Shown one piece after another: positions 17,141 to 24,863 of a DNA stretch of 64,000 nt. The DNA comes from JAKACA01 sp963735115 (lineage in GTDB: Bacteria > Actinomycetota > Acidimicrobiia > Acidimicrobiales > Bog-793): contig CAVTJR010000002.1 in NCBI GenBank assembly GCA_963735115.1, forward strand, positions 1 through 64,000, read 5' to 3'. The notes beneath the pieces are model-generated. The model was not told the origin of the DNA. It was given only the letters and a program-made list of their open reading frames with translations, and searched no databases. The number at the start of each line of letters is the position of its first letter. Within the stretch, counting starts at the first letter, position 1. A program made the translations under genes and the position numbers.

Positions 17141-18307
17141 ATGCACGGGCTGTCAGCAGAGGATCGCGACATACAGGAGCGGGTTCGGGGTTTCATCGAC
17201 GAGCTCATTCCCTACGAGGTCGAAGCGGAGATGAACGCCGGCGAGCTCCCCGCCGACGTGCGCGACAAGTACGAAGCGCGTGCTCGCGAGCTCGGTCTCC
17301 TCGCCACGAACATGCCCGCAGCCTTGGGCGGCGGCGGCTGCACGGCGCTTCAGCAGGTGCTCGTGCAGGAGCAGGTCGGAAGGGCGACGAACGCCCTCGG
17401 GTGGATGATCTCCACGCCCCCGCAGTGGTGGCCCGAGGTGGCCACCGACTATCAGCTCGAGCGGTGGCTGCTGCCGACGGTCCGCGGTGAGATGGCGGAG
17501 TGCTACGCCATCACGGAGGAGGGCGCCGGCTCCGACGTCGACGCCATCGCCTCGACGGCCAGGCGGGAGGGCGACGACTACGTCCTCGACGGCGTCAAGT
17601 GGCACGTCACCTCTTACAACGATGCCGCCTACGCCTTCTTCCAGGCGAAGCTGACCGAAGGCCCCCACGCCGGCGAGCACGCCATGTTCGTCGTCGACCT
17701 GCCCTCGCCGGGCGTCCGGGTCGTACGCACGCCGGCGTACTCGCACACCATCTCCCACCACCACCCGATCGTGGCCTTCGAGGGCGTCCGCGTGCCGGCG
17801 GCCCACCGCGTCGGCGAGGAGGGGGGCGGGATGGCGTTCTCCTACGAGTGGTTCCGTTTCGAGCGGATCATGGTGGCGGCCCGCTGCCTCGGCGCCGCCG
17901 AGCGCCTCATCGAGGAGGCGACCGCCTTCGCCAACGAGCGCGTCGCCTACGGCGAGCCCATCATCAACTATCAGCTCGTGGCGGCCATGCTCGCCGACAG
18001 TGTGACGGAGCTCTTCGCGGCCCGCGCCATCGTCTACGAGGCCGCCCGGGGCATCGACGAGGGCCGCGACCGCAAGGTGCAGCACGCCCAAGCCTCCATG
18101 GTCAAGCTGTACGCCTCCGAGATGGCCAACCGCGTGGCCGATCGCGCCGTGCAGATCTTCGGCGGGCGCGGCTACATGCGCGAGAACGTGGCCGAGCGCT
18201 TCTTCCGGGAGCTGCGAGTCGAGCGCATCTGGGAGGGCACGAGCGAGATCCAACGGGCGATCATCGCCCAGCAGCTGACCAAGCGGGGCGTGCGGGCGCT
18301 CGCCTAG
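17141..18307 (+). CDS. Acyl-CoA dehydrogenase family protein
   Basis: A 388-residue FAD enzyme. It has the flavin-contact YAITEEGAGSD motif, the central VRVPAAHRVGEEGGGM loop, the QIFGGRGYMREN helix start and the C-terminal RIWEGTSEIQR, whose Glu is at the position of the catalytic base of medium-chain enzymes. It should introduce a 2,3-double bond into an acyl-CoA; chain specificity is not visible. In carnitine and gamma-butyrobetaine catabolism homologues act on betainyl-CoA substrates, which would suit this neighbourhood but is inference. It is divergent from the DAO oxidase and lies downstream of operator C with a leader of about 105 bases. Confidence 0.88.
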   Translation: MHGLSAEDRDIQERVRGFIDELIPYEVEAEMNAGELPADVRDKYEARARELGLLATNMPAALGGGGCTALQQVLVQEQVGRATNALGWMISTPPQWWPEVATDYQLERWLLPTVRGEMAECYAITEEGAGSDVDAIASTARREGDDYVLDGVKWHVTSYNDAAYAFFQAKLTEGPHAGEHAMFVVDLPSPGVRVVRTPAYSHTISHHHPIVAFEGVRVPAAHRVGEEGGGMAFSYEWFRFERIMVAARCLGAAERLIEEATAFANERVAYGEPIINYQLVAAMLADSVTELFAARAIVYEAARGIDEGRDRKVQHAQASMVKLYASEMANRVADRAVQIFGGRGYMRENVAERFFRELRVERIWEGTSEIQRAIIAQQLTKRGVRALA

Positions 18308-18332
18308 CTGCGCTCGTGTCCCGCGCGGGGGT

Positions 18333-19637
18333 TCAGTGTGCCGGTACCTCCGCCGTGTCCGGTACCTCCGCCGCGTCCGGTACCTTCGCCGCGTCCGGTA
18401 CCTCCGCCGCCTCCCCCGCCAGCGCCGCCTCTGCCGCCGCCGTGAGCGGGAGTCCGGCATAGCCGCGGGCGACGAGCGTCACAAACTCGTAGACGCTCCC
18501 CTCCTCGTCCGAGAGGATCCCGGGTATGGCGTGCTCGCTCGAAAGGCCACGCTGCACCGACTCACAAGCGGCAAAGTCCTGATGGTTGGTGACGTCCCAG
18601 AAGTCGATGGCGTACGACGGGTCGAAACCGTCGGCTTCGACGTCCTCGGGCGAGAACGCCCAGTCGCAGCGGACGCGCGTCCGGTCAGGGCCGAGAGGCG
18701 TGAGGAGGTGGGTCATCACGTAGTCCGGGTGCGGGCTGATGAGGAGGTTCGGGAACAGGCCGATGTAGTCGACGATGCGGCGGCGGTGGGCGTCGAGCCC
18801 GCGAAGCGGCGTACCGCCCGAGCGGCCGTCGAACGACATCGTCTCGTAGTCGGGGCGCAGCTCCATCCAGCCACCGCCCCAGGCGCCGGCGTCGTTCGAG
18901 TGTGCGTAGTTCTGCCCGCTCAATGGCGAGCTGGCGGCGCACAGCTCCGGGTGGATGAGGGGACAGTGGTAGCACTCGTGGTAGTTCTCCGAGATGATCT
19001 TCCAGTTGGCGCCGACGACGTAGTCGTGACTGCCAGCCACGCGGAGCCGCTCCGGTTCGTACGGCCCGATGATGGCCTCCAACCCGGCGACGTGGGCCTC
19101 GAACGGTTCGGCCCCGCCGGAGCTATCGACGAAGATCCAGCCATGCCACTCCCTCGAAGGCAGCTGCACGAGCGAGTTGTCGGCGGCGTCGAAGCTCGAT
19201 TTGTCGGACGTGCCGAAATCCCGCGCCTTGCGCAACGAGCCGTCCAGCCGGTACGACCAGCCGTGATAGGGGCACAGCACGAGCGGCCGGTTCACCGTCG
19301 GTTCGCCGCAGGCGAGCAGCTCGTGGTTGCGGTGGCGACAGGCGTTGGCGAACGCCCGCAGCACCCCGTCGCCGTCGCGCATGAGAAAGACGCCGGCCTC
19401 GCCGACAGACTCCGCCCGCTGGTCGCCCGGGTTGGCGACGGAGTCGCTGCGGCCGACGCAGAGCCAACCGCCGCCGAAGAAGTTTCGCTGCTCCCAGGCG
19501 AAGACTGCCTGGCTCACGTAGGCGTCCCGCGGGAGCATGCGGCTCTCGCCGAACGGACCCAAGACCAGCTCGAGCTCACGCGGGTCGAGCGGTGCCAGGT
19601 CGTTGGCCCGCGCCGCAGAGGCTCTTTGATTGACCAT
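18333..19637 (-). CDS. Rieske non-heme iron oxygenase alpha subunit, betaine/choline monooxygenase-like
   Basis: A 434-residue oxygenase. The Rieske [2Fe-2S] ligands are C100-x-H102 and C122-x2-H125, with 19 residues between the pairs, slightly longer than usual. The mononuclear iron motif ENYHECYHCPLIHPE resembles the glycine betaine/choline/carnitine monooxygenase branch. Such enzymes demethylate or hydroxylate quaternary amines using electrons from a separate reductase, which is not in this window. The last 25 residues are VPDAAE-type repeats encoded by an 18-bp repeat. The ATG lies inside a variant TetR operator and 7 bases after a TACGAT box, implying a leaderless transcript. Confidence 0.88.
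   Translation of the reverse strand: MVNQRASAARANDLAPLDPRELELVLGPFGESRMLPRDAYVSQAVFAWEQRNFFGGGWLCVGRSDSVANPGDQRAESVGEAGVFLMRDGDGVLRAFANACRHRNHELLACGEPTVNRPLVLCPYHGWSYRLDGSLRKARDFGTSDKSSFDAADNSLVQLPSREWHGWIFVDSSGGAEPFEAHVAGLEAIIGPYEPERLRVAGSHDYVVGANWKIISENYHECYHCPLIHPELCAASSPLSGQNYAHSNDAGAWGGGWMELRPDYETMSFDGRSGGTPLRGLDAHRRRIVDYIGLFPNLLISPHPDYVMTHLLTPLGPDRTRVRCDWAFSPEDVEADGFDPSYAIDFWDVTNHQDFAACESVQRGLSSEHAIPGILSDEEGSVYEFVTLVARGYAGLPLTAAAEAALAGEAAEVPDAAKVPDAAEVPDTAEVPAH
18343..18414. repeat. Four tandem copies of an 18-bp repeat in the Rieske gene 3' end
   Basis: Units GGTACCTCCGCCGCGTCC, with one or two changes each, run head to tail. On the coding (minus) strand each unit encodes six residues (EVPDAA or close variants). 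Because the unit is a multiple of three, copy-number change would lengthen or shorten the tail without a frameshift. The tail lies beyond the catalytic domain. Confidence 0.85.
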
Positions 19638-19647
19638 ACAGTCAATC
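19628..19647. promoter_or_regulatory. Variant TetR-type operator, site D, over the Rieske start codon
   Basis: GATTGAC and GTCAATC form a perfect 7-bp inverted repeat around CATACA. On the minus strand it reads TTGACTGTATGGTCAATC, sharing TTGACTG with the exact operators (whose minus strand is TTGACTGACCGTTCAGTC). It spans the ATG at 19637. A TACGAT -10 candidate (minus strand, 19650-19645) places the transcription start at the ATG. Confidence 0.6.
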
Positions 19648-19687
19648 GTACCGTCTGAACGGCGACGGCGGGGAGCCGACCCGGGCC

Positions 19688-19804
19688 GGCAGGGCGTCAG
19701 CGGCTCTCAGCGGCGGGGCCTCAGCCGGCGGGGCGTCAGCGGCGGGGCGTCAGCGGCGAGGCCTTAGCGGCACGGCCTCAGCGGCAGGGCCTTAGCCGGC
19801 GGGG
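19688..19804. repeat. 14-bp tandem repeat array (about eight copies)
   Basis: Consensus GGCGGGGCGTCAGC, with units beginning at 19688, 19702, 19712, 19727, 19741, 19755, 19769, 19783 and 19798; most are 14 bases, one is 10 and two are 15. The array fills the space between the Rieske gene and the WS/DGAT gene, and the WS/DGAT stop codon (TAA at 19794-19792) falls inside its last full unit. There is no gene within it. Confidence 0.8.
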
Positions 19805-21342
19805 CGCATCTCGTCCGCCGGGACGCCCGCCACGGCCGCCGGCGTCGGCGTCGGCGTCGGTGTCGCCGTCGCCGTCGCCGTCACCGTCGGCGTCATATCC
19901 CCGCTGCCGTCGCTCTTCCTTCGCCGTGCCCGCCGGGGCTTGCGACGGGCGCCCCGTCCGGCCGCCTGCAGCAACTCGTCGAGCGACTCGTGCAGCATCT
20001 TCGGCATCTCGGCGATCGCAGGCACCGTCTCCCGGCAGGCATTGAGGCCGAAGTACACCATGCCGCAGTAGCTCATCACGGTCATGTTGAGGCCGACGCC
20101 CTCGGTGACGGGACCGAGTGGGTACATGCCGACCATGCGCGCCCCCGCGAGGAAGAGCGGGAACGGCGGCCCCGGTACGTTCGAGACGGTGACGTTGAAG
20201 ATCGGTCGGAGACTGTCGAAGACCCGCATCGAGCCAGTGAGGCGAGCCGCCCGGCCGATCAGAGCCGGGAACGTGAACTCGGTCCAGTCCGTCAGAGTGG
20301 ACGCGCCGATCAACCGCTCTTGCGTCTTGGCGACGCGCATGCCCTCGGCGACCGTTTCGAGCCGCTCGACGGGGTCTTCGAGGTTCGTGGCGAGCGAAGT
20401 CAGCATGGCCGAGATGCGATTGCCGTGCTCTCCCATCTCCTCGCCGGTGCGCACCGACATCGGGACCATGGCCACCAGGGAATCCTCGGGCAGGTCGCCA
20501 TGGTCGAGCAGGTAGCGCCTGAGCGCCCCGCCGCACACCGCCAGCACGACGTCGTTCACGGTGCACTCGAAATGGTTCTTCACCGTCTTGAAGTCATCGA
20601 GCGGCTGGGCGGCAAAGGCCACGCGCCGGTGCGGGGTGATGGCGCCGTTGAGCGCCGTCTTCGGCGCGCTGAATGGAGCAGGCGGCGGGGCGATGCCCGA
20701 CTCGCGGTTGTGCTCGGAGACGTGGAGGGCGGTTTCGACGACGCGGCGCGTTGTCTTGACCGCCCGCAGGGGGTGGCCGACGAGCGAAGCCAAGGCGAGG
20801 GCGATCAAATCGGCGTCCGTCGGGGCCTGCTCCGGCCTCCATGTGTCGACGATGAGGCGCTCAGGCGGATCCGCCTCGAGGTCGAGGAGCGTCGCCATGA
20901 TCTCGGCGCCGGACACGCCGTCGATGGCGGCATGGTGCATCTTGCCGACGAGGGCGAAACGCCCGCCTTCCAGCCCCTCGACGACGTACATCTCCCACAG
21001 CGGACGGGCGCGGTCGAGCGGTAGCCCTCCCACCTGTGCGACGAAACCCGCCAGCTCCTCCGCCCCGCCAGGCGTCGGCAGGCATGCCCGTCTCACGTGG
21101 TAGTCGAGGTCGAAGTCGGGGTCCTCCACCCACATGGGGTGGTGGAGCTTGAACGGGACCTCCACGAGGCGGCGTCGGAAGGGCGCCGCCAACGGCAGGC
21201 GGCTGGCCACGAGCTCGCGTACCGTCTCGAACGAGAGGCCGCTCTCGCCTGGCTCGAGCACATAGACGCCGGTGACGTGCATATGAGAGCTCGGCGTCTC
21301 GAGGTAGAAGAACATTGCGTCGAGTCCGCTCAAACGCTGCAT
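19792..21342 (-). CDS. Wax ester synthase/diacylglycerol acyltransferase (WS/DGAT), first of three
   Basis: A 516-residue acyltransferase that makes wax esters or triacylglycerol from acyl-CoA at the membrane or lipid droplet. The catalytic HHxxxDG motif is HHAAIDG (H136, H137, D141), preceded by RPLWEMYVVEGL, and the later NDVVLAVCGGALRRYL and NVPGP segments are typical. The C-terminal 80 residues are basic, then Thr/Pro dipeptide repeats encoded by hexanucleotide repeats around 19838-19890, and lie beyond the conserved fold. The start ATG precedes the canonical LSGLDAMFFYLE. The stop lies in a 14-bp repeat array, so the tail length may have varied. Confidence 0.9.
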   Translation of the reverse strand: MQRLSGLDAMFFYLETPSSHMHVTGVYVLEPGESGLSFETVRELVASRLPLAAPFRRRLVEVPFKLHHPMWVEDPDFDLDYHVRRACLPTPGGAEELAGFVAQVGGLPLDRARPLWEMYVVEGLEGGRFALVGKMHHAAIDGVSGAEIMATLLDLEADPPERLIVDTWRPEQAPTDADLIALALASLVGHPLRAVKTTRRVVETALHVSEHNRESGIAPPPAPFSAPKTALNGAITPHRRVAFAAQPLDDFKTVKNHFECTVNDVVLAVCGGALRRYLLDHGDLPEDSLVAMVPMSVRTGEEMGEHGNRISAMLTSLATNLEDPVERLETVAEGMRVAKTQERLIGASTLTDWTEFTFPALIGRAARLTGSMRVFDSLRPIFNVTVSNVPGPPFPLFLAGARMVGMYPLGPVTEGVGLNMTVMSYCGMVYFGLNACRETVPAIAEMPKMLHESLDELLQAAGRGARRKPRRARRRKSDGSGDMTPTVTATATATPTPTPTPAAVAGVPADEMRPAG

Positions 21343-21409
21343 CTCGTCCTCCCCTTCTCAGCCTGGCCGCTCGGCCCTGCCGAACCACCTTGCTGGCCCC
21401 ACGGCGTCG

Positions 21410-21847
21410 TCACCTGCCCGTGTGCCCAAAACCACCGTCGCCCCGCTCGCTGTCCGCCAGTGCGGCGGCACTCACGAGAGTTGCCGTCTCGAAACTGACG
21501 ACGAGAAGCTGCGCCACGCGGTCTCCACGGTGCACCTCGTACCGCTCGGTCGGGTCGGTGTTCACCAGTATGACTCCGACCTCCCCCCGGTAACCAGGGT
21601 CGATCAGGCCGGGGGCATTCAGGCAGGTCACACCGTGTCGCAGGGCCAAGCCGCTCCGCGGCAACACAAGGCCGGCGTAGCCGTCCGGAATCTCGAGGGC
21701 GAGGCCGGTCGGCACGAGCGCCCGGCCGCCGCCCGCCGCCAGGACCACGTCGCAGCGTGCGAGCAGGTCGAGGCCGGCGTCGCTCGTCCTTGCCCGCGTC
21801 GGGATCGGGAGATCCGGGTCGAGCTGCAGCACGGGGATGTCGGTCAC
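21410..21847 (-). CDS. dut: dUTP diphosphatase (dUTPase)
   Basis: A 145-residue trimeric dUTPase that hydrolyses dUTP to dUMP. The five motifs are in order: SDAGLDL, PRSGLALRHG, NAPGLIDPGYRGEV, DRVAQLLV and the C-terminal glycine-rich GDGGFGHTGR that closes over the active site. GTG 21847 gives the usual short N-terminus (DIPVLQLDPDLPIPTRA); a GTG at 21871 would extend into an 18-bp palindrome. It is divergent from orn with 38 bases between starts. Confidence 0.93.
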   Translation of the reverse strand: MTDIPVLQLDPDLPIPTRARTSDAGLDLLARCDVVLAAGGGRALVPTGLALEIPDGYAGLVLPRSGLALRHGVTCLNAPGLIDPGYRGEVGVILVNTDPTERYEVHRGDRVAQLLVVSFETATLVSAAALADSERGDGGFGHTGR

Positions 21848-21856
21848 GGCTGCAGG

Positions 21857-21874
21857 GTAGTGGAGCGCCACTAC
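21857..21874. promoter_or_regulatory. 18-bp inverted repeat between dut and orn
   Basis: GTAGTGGAGCGCCACTAC consists of perfect 7-bp arms around AGCG. It occupies most of the 38-base gap between the divergent dut and orn starts and could be a shared operator, or a hairpin in both leaders. No known regulator motif is recognised. Confidence 0.5.
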
Positions 21875-21885
21875 GATCCCGGGGC

Positions 21886-22578
21886 GTGCTCGTCTGGATG
21901 GATCTCGAAATGACCGGTCTCGACCCGCTCAAGAACGTCATCGTCGAGATGGCCACTCTCGTGACCGACGACGACTTGAACATCCTGGCCGAAGGGCCGG
22001 ACCTCGTCATCGGGGCTTCCCCCGAGCAGCTCGCCGAGATGGAGGACGTCGTGCGCCATATGCACACCGTGTCCGGCTTGCTCGTCCAGATCGCCACCAC
22101 GACGAGGACGGTCGAGGAGGCGGCTGCGGAGACGCTGGACTTCCTGCGGGCGCACGTCCCGAACACCGGCGCCGTGCCGTTGTGCGGGAACTCGATAGGG
22201 GTGGACCGGCGCTTCTTGCAGGAGCACGCACCCGAGCTCGACGCCTGGTTCCACTACCGCTCCATCGACGTCTCGACGGTGAAGGAGCTGTGCAAGCGTT
22301 GGCGGCCCGACGTCTACGCCGGGCGTCCCCACAAGCAGACGGCCCATCGGGCGATGGACGACGTGCGCGAGAGCGTGGCCGAGCTCGCCTACTACAAGAG
22401 CCGCTTCTTCGCCGAGGCCCCCGCCGAGGGTTCGGGCGGGCAGGGCGCGGCGGACGCGGCGCCGTCGGCGGGCGCGGCGGACGCGGCGGGCGCGCGGTCG
22501 ACGGACACGGCGGGTGCGGCGTCGACGGGTGCGGCGGGTGACGCCGATCTGGCGACCCCGGACGGCCCGAGCGGGTGA
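21886..22578 (+). CDS. orn: Oligoribonuclease (DEDD exonuclease)
   Basis: A 230-residue 3'-5' exonuclease that degrades very short RNA, including pGpG and nanoRNA. Motif I is WMDLEMTGLDP (D6, E8), motif II the GNSIGVDRRFL stretch, and motif III HRAMDDVRES carries the final His and Asp. The first about 185 residues match the whole family; the remaining 45 are an Ala/Gly/Asp low-complexity tail. GTG 21886 is used because the family starts directly with LVWMDLEMTGLD. The stop overlaps the GTG of the next gene by 4 bases. Confidence 0.93.
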   Translation: MLVWMDLEMTGLDPLKNVIVEMATLVTDDDLNILAEGPDLVIGASPEQLAEMEDVVRHMHTVSGLLVQIATTTRTVEEAAAETLDFLRAHVPNTGAVPLCGNSIGVDRRFLQEHAPELDAWFHYRSIDVSTVKELCKRWRPDVYAGRPHKQTAHRAMDDVRESVAELAYYKSRFFAEAPAEGSGGQGAADAAPSAGAADAAGARSTDTAGAASTGAAGDADLATPDGPSG

Positions 22579-23792
22579 GCGAAGCCACCGAGCAGCCGCC
22601 GGGAAGGCCGCGCAAGCAGGAGCAGCAGCCTGCATCGAGCGAGATCACAACCGTCGGCCCCGGCGTCCTCCGACTCCAGGTCCCCATCTTCTTCACCGGG
22701 CTCGGGCACGTGAACTGCTACGCCCTCCTCGACGACGGCGGCGCCACCATCGTCGATGCCGGCATGCCGGGGCGCGCCACCTGGCAGGCCCTCACCGGGC
22801 GGCTGAAGGACGCCGGGCTCAAGGTGGGCGACGTTCACACCGTCATCGTGACGCATTCGCACCCTGACCACTTTGGAAGCGCCGGCCGGCTCGCCCATGA
22901 GGCTGGTGCCGAGCTCATCACCGAACGCCGCTTCCACACCTGGCTCGAGCCGAAAGCGGTTCGGACTGCTCGGCACAAGAGCGCCGCCTCCCATCGGCAC
23001 CCACCCGCCCACCACGCTCACAGCGGGGGCGCCGACGCCTGCGCCGAGCTCCTCGCGCCCGACGGCCTCGGCGAAGGAGGCCCGGTGGAGGAGGTGGGCG
23101 GGAGCCTCGACGACGACACGGGTTTCTTCTCCATCGCCAGCCGAGGCACACCTTGGGGTGGCTCCCCCATCCCCCATCTGCAGCGAAACATCTGGATGAT
23201 GCGCCTTGCCCGCTGGCACCTCCTTCCCTTCGTGCGCCCGCCCGTGCCGACCCGGCTCGTCAGCGGCGGCGACCGCCTCCGCCTCGCCGGTCGTGACTGG
23301 GAGGTGCTGCACACGCCCGGGCATACGGGCGACCATGTCTGCCTCTTCGACCCCGAGGAGCGGCTGCTCATCTCCGGAGACCACGTCCTCCCGACGATCA
23401 CGCCCCACGTGCCCGGCCTGTCTCCGCTGGCGGATCCACTCGGTGCCTATCTCGAGTCGCTGCAGGGCCTGCGCCGCCTCGGCGACGTCTCGGTCGTGCT
23501 GCCCGCTCATGGCCACCCGTTCACGGATCTTCCGAAGCGCATCGACGAGATCGTCGCCCACCACGACGGGCGCCTCACGGAGTTGCGGCGGATCAGCGCC
23601 GCCCTCGGGCCTGCCACCGTCGTCGATTTGAGCAAGGAGCTGTTCCGGCCGGCCGTTTGGGGGATGATGGCCGAAAGCGAGACTTACGCCCACCTCGAGT
23701 ACCTCCGCGTCCGCGGCGAGGCGGAGCGACTCGACCTCGGTGGGCAGGTTGCCTACCGGGTGGAGCCGGAACCCGTGTCGCCTCCAGCCTGA
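22575..23792 (+). CDS. Metallo-beta-lactamase fold hydrolase
   Basis: A 405-residue metallo-hydrolase. The metal-binding motif THSHPDHFG is near residue 96, with HTPGHTGDH, SGDHVLP and PAHGHPF supplying later ligands in the glyoxalase II-like order. An insert of about 100 residues between the first motif and the second half is rich in His, Gly and Ala. The C-terminal helical domain (EIVAHHDGRLTEL) resembles that of thioesterase-like MBL proteins. The substrate is unknown. It is translationally coupled to orn by a GTGA overlap, and its 3' end overlaps the convergent patatin gene by 40 bases. Confidence 0.82.
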   Translation: MSEATEQPPGRPRKQEQQPASSEITTVGPGVLRLQVPIFFTGLGHVNCYALLDDGGATIVDAGMPGRATWQALTGRLKDAGLKVGDVHTVIVTHSHPDHFGSAGRLAHEAGAELITERRFHTWLEPKAVRTARHKSAASHRHPPAHHAHSGGADACAELLAPDGLGEGGPVEEVGGSLDDDTGFFSIASRGTPWGGSPIPHLQRNIWMMRLARWHLLPFVRPPVPTRLVSGGDRLRLAGRDWEVLHTPGHTGDHVCLFDPEERLLISGDHVLPTITPHVPGLSPLADPLGAYLESLQGLRRLGDVSVVLPAHGHPFTDLPKRIDEIVAHHDGRLTELRRISAALGPATVVDLSKELFRPAVWGMMAESETYAHLEYLRVRGEAERLDLGGQVAYRVEPEPVSPPA

Positions 23793-24844
23793 CGATCGGT
23801 CGGCGTCCGGCGCCGTTGTCCGAACGGTCCGCTCAAGGACGCAGCCTCTTGCGGGCCTTGTCCATCGCGGCCGCCCCGCGCGCGGGCGGCGCTGCTCCGG
23901 CGCGCCCGAACCACGGCGTCATAACCATCGAGGACGTCCCTTGCCGTCCGATAGCCCTGCTCGATCCATTCCTCGGTCCTCGAGAAGTCCACAGGCTCGC
24001 CCCGCCCGCTCGCCGTAAGCCCCTCGAAGACGACGACGTCGACTTCGGGCCCGACGCCGGCGAGATCGCGCTTCAACCGTCCCGTGAGGGCGATGCCGAA
24101 GGCGGCGAACATCGCCTCGTAGGGGCGAGTGAAGACGGGAACGGAGATGTCCACCGGGCCGCACAGCAGGATGAAGACCCGACGGGCACCGGCCGAGAGC
24201 GCCGTCGCCAAAGCGACGTTGTCGAGCACGCCACCATCGAAGTAGTGGAACCCGCCCACCTGCATCGGGGGATACAGGCCGGGGAGGGCGGCTGAGGCGA
24301 GCACGGCCTCCACGGCGGGACCCTCCGTGATCCATTCCTCGGCGCCGTCCTCGAGGCGCGTGGACACAAGGACGAGAGGCACGGGCGAGTCCTCCACGCG
24401 CTCGAAGCGAAGAAACCCCCGCACCACCTTCCGCAAACCGTCGATCGGGTAGACGGCCTCTCGGCGCTGCAAGAAACGCCACGTCCCGTCGAACCGTCCC
24501 CGCGGAAACACGTCCTCGGCGACGATCCTCCGCCAGACGTCGGCGGCGAGATAGATGCCCTCGATCGTCGGTTCCCCGGCGAAGGCGGCGGCGTTGACGG
24601 CCCCGATGGACGTGCCCACGAGGAGATCGGGAGCGATCCCGCGCTCGCTCAAGGCCCGAAGCATCCCGACTTGAACGGCGCCTCGGTTCGCGCCCCCGCC
24701 GAGGACGAAGGCGGTGCGGACACGGCGACCCGGCCACCTGAGCTTCGGCAGTCCGGAGGCTGCCGTCCCGGTCGAGGACGCCGGGTTCGTCGTGACGACG
24801 CCTCCCCCGGTGTACGAATCGGGCTCGATGCCGAAAACAGGCAT
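23753..24844 (-). CDS. Patatin-like phospholipase (RssA-type)
   Basis: A 363-residue lipid hydrolase. The oxyanion loop is GGGANRGAVQVG, the nucleophile motif GTSIG and the catalytic aspartate is in FDGGVLDN, giving the Ser-Asp dyad of bacterial patatins such as RssA. The N-terminal 40 residues are unconserved and the C-terminal tail is basic and Ser/Gly-rich. It should release fatty acids from membrane or storage lipids. It lies 19 bases downstream of the acuI-like gene on the same strand and probably belongs to that operon. Confidence 0.88.
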   Translation of the reverse strand: MPVFGIEPDSYTGGGVVTTNPASSTGTAASGLPKLRWPGRRVRTAFVLGGGANRGAVQVGMLRALSERGIAPDLLVGTSIGAVNAAAFAGEPTIEGIYLAADVWRRIVAEDVFPRGRFDGTWRFLQRREAVYPIDGLRKVVRGFLRFERVEDSPVPLVLVSTRLEDGAEEWITEGPAVEAVLASAALPGLYPPMQVGGFHYFDGGVLDNVALATALSAGARRVFILLCGPVDISVPVFTRPYEAMFAAFGIALTGRLKRDLAGVGPEVDVVVFEGLTASGRGEPVDFSRTEEWIEQGYRTARDVLDGYDAVVRARRSSAARARGGRDGQGPQEAASLSGPFGQRRRTPTDRQAGGDTGSGSTR

Positions 24845-24863
24845 GGCGGCGGTCGACGGGCCG

